Below, piece after piece: positions 6,213 to 11,413 of a stretch of DNA of 11,413 bases (positions are counted from its first letter, which is position 1; the number at the start of each line of letters is the position of its first letter). Where the stretch lies: NCBI GenBank assembly GCA_903887035.1, contig CAISOG010000204.1:1-11413 (forward strand), read 5' to 3'. The position numbers and the translations under genes are program-made. This stretch comes from an uncultured Holosporaceae bacterium. GTDB lineage: Bacteria > Pseudomonadota > Alphaproteobacteria > CAISOG01. Below the pieces are notes generated by a model, which saw only the letters and a program-made list of their open reading frames with translations, made no database searches and was not told the DNA's origin.

Positions 6213-9200
6213 CTAGGTTGGCAGAATATCCATACGCAATTTAATTCTTTCCTGCTCTAGACTTGCTAATTCAGCCTCAACTCTTGGCAACCTTTGCTGA
6301 TATGTATTTAGCTCTTTTTTTTCACGATTAGTTAATGTTTCTTCTTCTTTGCTACGTAATAATTCTAATCGCGCTGAAATTTTTTGTTTTTCATTTCTTA
6401 CTGTCGCTAATTTTTCTTTTATTTGTTTTCTTTTGGCTTCTGTTGCTGGATCTTCAATATCCATAACTACTGAAAATTCTTCAACGATAGTAAAGCCAGT
6501 TTTTGCACCCGCCAGTGCTCCCCCAGCAAGTTTGGATGCTCCACCAGCAATGTTGCCAACCACCCGTCCAATTTGGGCGGCTTTGCCTGTAGCGTTGGCT
6601 AACGCCTCTCGTTTTTCGGGCGATAGTCTGTCTAAACTCTGGCTGGTGGCAAGGATAGCGGGGGCAAGCGCAGCTATAGCAAGTTTTTGAGGCGCCTTGC
6701 CTAAGCCTTTCCAAAAATCTCCAGCGCTTTGGAAGAAATTGTCAAGATTATTCAGGCCGCCGCCCATCGCTTCCCCTGCTCTGCTAGCCCAATTCTGCTT
6801 AGGGGAATTATCATCAGCATCGGGAGGATTAGCATCAGAGTTCGATTCGTTAAAAGCTTGATTGCTGTCATAGGCGCGGGAGGATGAACTGCTATAATTT
6901 ATGGTTGCATTGCCATATGAATCATATTCAATATTTTCAATGGTATTGACTGTTTCAACATTGCTTGAACCACCATCAGCCTGGGGTGACTGGCGGCTCA
7001 TGCCATCAGATGATGGTGAGGATCCGCCCGATGGTTGGCCGCCGCCACCCCCCGCATCGGGGAGTTGGCCGCCACTGCCATCGCGTGGAGCACTTTTGGG
7101 CGAAAAAGCATTACCCAACAGCTTGCCGCCCCCCGCAATCGCCATCGATGCGGCCGCGCCCGCAAAACCGGCGACGGCACCACCCGCAATGCCGATACCC
7201 TTCATGGTGATGCCCGCCATCAATTGACTCAGGGTTGTCCCCGAACTCTGTCTAACGCCGACATACATGGCGGCCAGGTTGTAAACCCGCGACATGTATA
7301 ACAGCACGACCAACACGCCCGCCAACATTTGGTAAAAGGCGGGGTTGCCCAGGCCGATGGTGAATCCGCCCACATTCATCATGCAGGAAAACATGATGGC
7401 TTCGGGGTCGGTCGACCCGCCCCAGGGTTGGGTGTTAACCGGCGGCGGGCTAACGCTTCCGCCCATACCCGCACCGACACCACCACCGCTACCAATATTC
7501 ACCGATGGGCATTGCCCGACGGGTGCAGGAGCTGGCGTTGGGGTGGGGGTTGCTGCAGGTGTTGCGGTTCCCGATGCCGCAACGGTGGTAAACAAGGATG
7601 CGGGGACGGCTGAATCGGTTGTCGTAAAGACCGCTGGTATTATCGTCATCATGGGGGATAAAGTCGGCGTGTTGTAAACAGCTGACTGTAAGGAATCATC
7701 ATAAACGTCAGGCATGTTGAAAGATGCTGGTGCGGCAAGGGATCCTGGGGATGATGGTATGGGGACAGGCGTCGGCTTAGGCACAGTTCCTCCACCTGGT
7801 GCAGGTAAAGAGGAAGCGGGAACACCGCCAATCCCAGAAGTCGCCGGTGTGATCAGAGATGATGGGGAAGCCCCTCCAGTAGTAGGCGCATTGCCCGACC
7901 CATAGGACATATCGCAATCCTTATCCGCTGTCCCCTTTGATTTGCAATAGGCCGCCGCCGCCGCACCCTTAGCCAGACAGGCGTTGACGGCGGTTTTTTG
8001 ATCAGGCTTTAGGGTGGCTTGGCCATCGGTAAGAGCTTTTTGGGTGCTGATACCAATCAGCCCCGCGGCAATCACAATCAACACCGTCATGAATACCAGG
8101 GTCAGGGCGCATCGAGCCAGCTGTCGTACCCCCTGGGAAAAGGCGAAACGGGTGCTGGGGAATACGGCAGAGGCTAACCAAATCGGGCTCATCACCCCGG
8201 TCATGATAAAGCGGAACAGCATGTCCAGCAAAAACATGCCAAAAATGATGATGGCGATAAAATACACCGCGACCAACACAACGCCTGAGAAAAAGCGGTC
8301 AAAGGATCTGACAACCGCCTCACCCGAAATTTCCGCCAAATTGCCAGCCGCCATAATGTTGCTGACGCCAAAGGCCATGCCCGACCCCAAGGTATCCTGC
8401 ATCTGTCGCGGCAGGCAGATAAAGTTGCGGCGGGTGGTGTTGGCCTCTGGATGGTTGTTGTAATAGGTGGCGGCGGCGGAAATATAGGGCGTGGGAATAA
8501 AACTGTCGGCGCAATCGGGCTTTTTCCACACACTGCCCAGGTTTCCCAGCGTATCACTGGCGGTGTTTAACAATTCCTGGGATAATGCGACGCCCGCGCC
8601 CATGATGGGTGCCTGAATCATATCGTTATAGGCGCTGAACCCAAGGCGCAGCATGGTCATGACCAACAGCGCGATCCCCAGGCGGATAAAGATCATGTTG
8701 GCCACCCCGGTTGGTCCCGACAAAGGGCCAAAGGGGGTTAACAGCTTGGCGGCCTGAAACAACACCCAGATCCCCAGGGCGACGGCAATAAGGCTGGCCA
8801 TACCACTGCCAATCCTGTCAAAAACCCGCTCCGTAAGCACCACGGAAATATCATAGCTAAGGGCAAAAATGTTGCACAGCCAACACCCCTGGCCGATGGT
8901 TTCCATTAAGTCGCCGACATGGGCGCCGGGGTTGCCCATGTCATAGCCAGCGTCAGATCCTGGCGGCAAGGTTCCTGGTGGTAGGTCACCCGCCGAGCCA
9001 CTACCAGAGCTTTCAATTGTTGAGGGTCTAGGATCGACGGCGCAGTAACTGCTTGGAACACCAGGAATAGTTACCCCTCCATGGGGACATCCTGGCCATT
9101 TGGGTACAACAAGCTCATAGTGAAGATGGGGTCCAGTGCTATTTCCTGTGCTTCCACATTTTCCAATAGGAGCATTCGCGCTTATTGGAATCCCTGCACC

Positions 9201-9659
9201 GCCACTTATGTTTTTTGTTGTTAAAAGCCATCCGCTTAAGTGATTGTAAGTAGTCCAAAAATTTCCACTTGGGTGATAAAGAATAGCGCTTTTTCCATAA
9301 TTATATCTTGCCCCAGTGTTTTCGTAAATTCCACAAACCAAACCTGAGCTTGACGCCACAATGGTTTGACTTGGTGTGCAGCGTATATCGTAGCCTTTAT
9401 GCATTGCCAATCTGCGATAAATTGGGTGCCATCTGTAACCAAAGGCAGATCCCCATGTACACCCAGGAGCTTCTCTAACAGGACACAGCAACCCCGTGGG
9501 AATGGCGGCCTGCGCGGGGGTGGGGGTGGCGGTCAGGAATGTGGTCAGCAGCAGCAAAGGCAGCAGCAGGGATAGGGGCTTTAGGCATGCAAACCCTGGT
9601 GCAAGCCTGTTGCGCCCCGAACCCGTTAGCCATCTTTTGATTATGCCCCGTACCGTCAT
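6213..9659 (-). CDS. M23 metallopeptidase fused to a TrbL/VirB6-like type IV secretion membrane protein
   Basis: A 1148-aa multidomain protein. In order: a signal peptide (hydrophobic 29-42, likely cut at AQA-A, 51/52); an M23/LytM-type endopeptidase (about 74-185) with zinc and catalytic residues His87 and Asp91 (HKGYD), His140 (YNHLS) and His178-Leu-His180 (GPHLHYEL); a CWLC motif (259-262); TM segments near 284-303, 321-340, 458-482 and 513-537; a Pro/Thr/Ser-rich stretch (590-755); a TM at 776-797 and a Gly/Ala-rich hydrophobic stretch (819-846); a disordered Gly/Ser/Asn/Asp region (850-955); and a Lys/Glu-rich coiled coil (1072-1143). The membrane core matches the gene just upstream. By analogy with T4SS, it may cut peptidoglycan cross-links where the channel crosses the wall; this is inference. 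The reading frame is open upstream to 9854, but the start at 9659 is preferred: it lies 4 nt after the upstream stop, while earlier starts overlap that gene by about 190 nt and precede the signal peptide awkwardly. Codon use differs sharply between modules. Confidence 0.8.
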   Translation of the reverse strand: MTVRGIIKRWLTGSGRNRLAPGFACLKPLSLLLPLLLLTTFLTATPTPAQAAIPTGLLCPVREAPGCTWGSAFGYRWHPIYRRLAMHKGYDIRCTPSQTIVASSSGLVCGIYENTGARYNYGKSAILYHPSGNFWTTYNHLSGWLLTTKNISGGAGIPISANAPIGKCGSTGNSTGPHLHYELVVPKWPGCPHGGVTIPGVPSSYCAVDPRPSTIESSGSGSAGDLPPGTLPPGSDAGYDMGNPGAHVGDLMETIGQGCWLCNIFALSYDISVVLTERVFDRIGSGMASLIAVALGIWVLFQAAKLLTPFGPLSGPTGVANMIFIRLGIALLVMTMLRLGFSAYNDMIQAPIMGAGVALSQELLNTASDTLGNLGSVWKKPDCADSFIPTPYISAAATYYNNHPEANTTRRNFICLPRQMQDTLGSGMAFGVSNIMAAGNLAEISGEAVVRSFDRFFSGVVLVAVYFIAIIIFGMFLLDMLFRFIMTGVMSPIWLASAVFPSTRFAFSQGVRQLARCALTLVFMTVLIVIAAGLIGISTQKALTDGQATLKPDQKTAVNACLAKGAAAAAYCKSKGTADKDCDMSYGSGNAPTTGGASPSSLITPATSGIGGVPASSLPAPGGGTVPKPTPVPIPSSPGSLAAPASFNMPDVYDDSLQSAVYNTPTLSPMMTIIPAVFTTTDSAVPASLFTTVAASGTATPAATPTPTPAPAPVGQCPSVNIGSGGGVGAGMGGSVSPPPVNTQPWGGSTDPEAIMFSCMMNVGGFTIGLGNPAFYQMLAGVLVVLLYMSRVYNLAAMYVGVRQSSGTTLSQLMAGITMKGIGIAGGAVAGFAGAAASMAIAGGGKLLGNAFSPKSAPRDGSGGQLPDAGGGGGQPSGGSSPSSDGMSRQSPQADGGSSNVETVNTIENIEYDSYGNATINYSSSSSRAYDSNQAFNESNSDANPPDADDNSPKQNWASRAGEAMGGGLNNLDNFFQSAGDFWKGLGKAPQKLAIAALAPAILATSQSLDRLSPEKREALANATGKAAQIGRVVGNIAGGASKLAGGALAGAKTGFTIVEEFSVVMDIEDPATEAKRKQIKEKLATVRNEKQKISARLELLRSKEEETLTNREKKELNTYQQRLPRVEAELASLEQERIKLRMDILPT
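6231..6446 (-). other. AT-rich coiled-coil tail (within the 6213-9659 gene)
   Basis: Residues 1072-1143 are dominated by Lys, Glu, Arg, Gln and Leu with heptad-like Leu/Ile spacing and no Pro except one near 1125, predicting a long helix or coiled coil. GC for 6241-6480 is about 31% (75 of 240 by hand count), the lowest in the window, and codons are mostly AAA, GAA, TTA, AGA and ATA. It could mediate oligomerisation or contact a partner on the cytoplasmic side; topology is not certain. Confidence 0.55.
9014..9485 (-). other. M23 peptidase module with foreign-looking codon use (within the 6213-9659 gene)
   Basis: This part encodes about residues 59-216. GC over 9121-9480 is about 44% (157 of 360 by hand count), against about 63% in 8881-9000 and 73% in 9481-9540. 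Arg is repeatedly AGA, Gly often GGA, Thr ACA, Ile ATA and Leu CTT or TTA, while the neighbouring signal peptide and the housekeeping genes favour CGC, GGC and CTG/TTG. The change at the 9485 end is abrupt, coinciding with the sequence just after the signal peptide. Seven Cys (59, 67, 94, 109, 168, 191, 206) are consistent with an exported, disulphide-bonded domain. Confidence 0.6.
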
Positions 9660-9663
9660 GGCC

Positions 9664-11413
9664 TTAACCGCCAAAAGGGGGGGTAAAGCGGGGAAGGGCG
9701 CGGCCATTTTTGATCCAATCAAAGGCCATTTCGTTGGCCTGGCGCAGCTGATCAGCGGATAAATCCTTCTCCAACCGTTGCAACGCCCCCTGTGCCCCCT
9801 GATACCCATTGTTATAGGCAATTTTTTGATAGGCATAGGCCTGGGTTCTATCATGCAGGTTGGCTTTTTCGGCGATTAAGCCCAATTTGTGCATGGCGTC
9901 GGGATTGTTGGCCAGTGCCTGCGCCTCTAAATTCGCCTTCATTTTGTCAAAGGAATTGGCATCTTTGGGGTTCATCCCCATGCTGGCAATTTCGGAAGCG
10001 GTTAGGACGCCATAGGGGGATCGGGTGCGTTCCAGGAAGCCTCCAACCGCCTTGCCAGCGTTTTTGGGGGCGTTGATGATGGCGTTGGCGCCCCCAATCG
10101 CCTTCAACATGGACTGATTGCTTAGTGAGGTTGCGGCCGTGTTGCCCATGGAAACTCCAATGCCAAACTCATCAATATAGCCGCCCCCATATTCGCCAGT
10201 TGAGAAGGTTTCGGCCAGGCGCGCGGATGATTTCATCATTTGTAACAACAAAAACCCCGCCAGGATAAACAGCCAATAGCTAGGCTCATACAGTTTTAAC
10301 CATATCTTGCCCGCGGCAATTTGGGCAACCAGGGTGTTAACGGCATCCTTGGTTGCGACATTGCACAGGCTGGCTTCTTGAGCACAATAAGCGGCCAAAT
10401 ATTGTTGCGATGCATAGGAAATCATGGCCATGCCAATGCCCACCACAATGCTCATAAAGGTAATGGTGGCGGCCGCCTGTACCAGGGCGCGGATGGCGTT
10501 ATAGGTCGATTTTCGGAAAATGTTCATGGCGTAGGCGAAAATAAAAAAGCCCGCCAACACCCCCACAATCATGACCATTAAAAAGGCATCCAGCAAATAC
10601 AGGGGGAAAACGATAATGGCAATGACATAGATGACCAACAGGATAATGCCGGCGATAATCGACAATATTTTGTCAATAATGCTTTTGGCCGTATTGCCAA
10701 TGCCAAAGGCGTCAAAGGGATTAAGGTTTAACCCCTCAACCTTGGGGCCATAGACAATGCCCGACACGCCAATCAGTGCGCCAACCCCAATGGTTTTTTG
10801 AATGTTGTCCAACTGACAGATCAGCTTGTTACGGGCATTTCGAACTTTAGGCGGCATGACGCTGGGCGGGGCGGGGGCGTTTAGCCGAAAGCTGGTAACA
10901 CCGCTGGTCGGGTTGGTGTTGGCGGGCTGAACAATGTCACAATCGCCGTTATTTTGTGTGGGAATTTGCGTTTTGTACTTATCCCCACCAATGCTGCCCA
11001 CCCCATCCAAACTGGCTTTAATGCTGGCTTGCGCCAAATCCACCCCGGTGGTGATAATCGGGGTTAAAAAAAACTCCTCATAAAAAGCATTGTTGCTTTT
11101 CAATGCCATAATCGCGATAACCACCGCCGCCATTTGCAAAACAACGCTGTTGCCATCCTGACTGGCGCCACCGAGCGGGCCAAAGGGAAACAGCAGTTTC
11201 AGGGCTATCCACAACAGGTAAAGCGCCAACAAAATGGCGATAATGTTGGCCAAACGGTTAATCAGGCTGCCCGCCCCACTGTCACTGTTCATGTAATGGC
11301 CAATTTCATAGGCGGCATCGAAAATGATGGCGAAGAAACTACAGCTCCAGCAGGTGTTGATGATCGCTTCGGGTTGAAAATTTTTATCGGTGCTGGGGGC
11401 GGCGGTTGGGGGG
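9664..11413 (-). CDS. TrbL/VirB6-like type IV secretion membrane protein with Sel1-like C-terminal tail (5' end beyond window)
   Basis: The reading frame stays open to the right edge, so the ATG at 11292 is probably internal: the 40 codons before it encode a CWSC motif (11341-11352) that aligns with CWLC in the downstream gene. Of 582 visible residues, TM segments lie near 55-73, 90-105, 245-298 (two or three), 312-332 and 378-394. Motifs shared with the downstream protein are KLLFPFGPLGG, a block ICQLDNIQKTIGVGALIGVS, and VIYVIAIIVF followed by LLD. Such TM-rich proteins resemble the TrbL/VirB6 family, polytopic inner-membrane components of type IV secretion channels; the assignment rests on layout and motifs. 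After the last TM comes a Gly/Ser-rich, presumably cytoplasmic region and a helical tail (about 503-567) resembling Sel1/TPR-like repeats (DAMHKLGLIAEKAN, then AYAYQKIAYNNGYQGA, then LSADQLRQANEMAFDWI). It is followed after 4 nt by the M23 fusion, so the two are almost certainly co-translated. Confidence 0.75.
   Translation of the reverse strand, partial: PPTAAPSTDKNFQPEAIINTCWSCSFFAIIFDAAYEIGHYMNSDSGAGSLINRLANIIAILLALYLLWIALKLLFPFGPLGGASQDGNSVVLQMAAVVIAIMALKSNNAFYEEFFLTPIITTGVDLAQASIKASLDGVGSIGGDKYKTQIPTQNNGDCDIVQPANTNPTSGVTSFRLNAPAPPSVMPPKVRNARNKLICQLDNIQKTIGVGALIGVSGIVYGPKVEGLNLNPFDAFGIGNTAKSIIDKILSIIAGIILLVIYVIAIIVFPLYLLDAFLMVMIVGVLAGFFIFAYAMNIFRKSTYNAIRALVQAAATITFMSIVVGIGMAMISYASQQYLAAYCAQEASLCNVATKDAVNTLVAQIAAGKIWLKLYEPSYWLFILAGFLLLQMMKSSARLAETFSTGEYGGGYIDEFGIGVSMGNTAATSLSNQSMLKAIGGANAIINAPKNAGKAVGGFLERTRSPYGVLTASEIASMGMNPKDANSFDKMKANLEAQALANNPDAMHKLGLIAEKANLHDRTQAYAYQKIAYNNGYQGAQGALQRLEKDLSADQLRQANEMAFDWIKNGRALPRFTPPFGG
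9712..9906 (-). other. Sel1-like repeat tail (within the 9664-11413 gene)
   Basis: About 65 residues form one to two degenerate Sel1-type helical pairs: an A-x-x-x-LG-like helix (DAMHKLGLIAEKAN), a second helix pair with AYAYQKIAYNNGYQGA, and a closing LSADQLRQANEMAFDWI that resembles the capping helix of many Sel1 proteins. Sel1 repeats are protein-protein interaction modules. The match is by eye and the repeat count is uncertain. Confidence 0.5.

Noticed and set aside
9660..9854. N-terminal extension of the M23 fusion starting at ATG 9854
   Set aside because: It would overlap the upstream gene by about 190 nt, has no export-type composition, and leaves the signal peptide internal. The ATG at 9659, 4 nt after the upstream stop, is the natural start.
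11290..11292. ATG at 11292 as the true start of the upstream VirB6-like gene
   Set aside because: The frame remains open to the window edge, and the preceding codons encode the CWSC segment that aligns with the paralogue, so the start lies outside the window.
1..11413. tRNA, rRNA, CRISPR array, integrase or transposase
   Set aside because: Looked for on both strands; no cloverleaf-like, repeat-spacer or recombinase signal was seen.

Overview
The window looks chromosomal and proteobacterial. The best guess is an alphaproteobacterium: one LolC/E-type permease is directly followed by LolD, and the PgeF, Prs and LPS glycosyltransferase sequences have a Gram-negative style. This placement comes from gene content and sequence style only, because there is no rRNA or other marker gene.

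Left part (1-6180): conserved housekeeping genes, GC-rich, with CGC/GGC/CTG-type codons. A leftward pair encodes the lipoprotein-releasing permease (lolC/E/F type, 658-1911) and its ATPase LolD (start at 665, C-terminal end beyond the left edge). Divergent from it are rightward pgeF (2134-3003), then prs (3130-4074), an RsmC-like rRNA methyltransferase (4084-5205) and a GT9 heptosyltransferase-like gene (5206-6180). The last three are almost gapless and probably one operon. The lolC-pgeF gap holds an approximately 149-bp imperfect inverted-repeat element (1922-2070) and a good sigma70-type promoter (2099-2127) that would start transcription at or beside the GTG start of pgeF. The gap before prs holds short direct repeats and an imperfect palindrome.

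Right part (6213-11413): two very large leftward genes that meet the housekeeping block tail to tail across 32 bp. Both encode polytopic membrane proteins resembling the TrbL/VirB6 class of type IV secretion inner-membrane subunits, and they are diverged tandem paralogues. Both carry a CWxC motif before the first membrane segment, a KLL-PFGPL motif after it, an IC...Q-T-G-G...GVS block, and a VxYxIAIIxF...LLD segment. The upstream copy (9664 to beyond the right edge) ends in a Sel1-like helical tail. The downstream copy (6213-9659, 1148 aa) has a signal peptide and an apparently intact M23 (LytM-type) metallopeptidase domain at its N-terminus, a long Pro/Thr/Ser-rich insert, a disordered Gly/Ser/Asn segment, and a Lys/Glu-rich coiled-coil tail.

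The most interesting feature is this fusion of a cell-wall endopeptidase to a VirB6/TrbL-like channel subunit. The accessory modules use codons (AGA, GGA, ATA, ACA, TTA) that are rare in the membrane core and in the housekeeping genes, so the gene looks like a mosaic. A plausible reading is that this is one end of a type IV secretion or conjugation locus that continues to the right. No relaxase, ATPase (VirB4/VirD4), integrase, tRNA, attachment site or CRISPR array is visible in the window.
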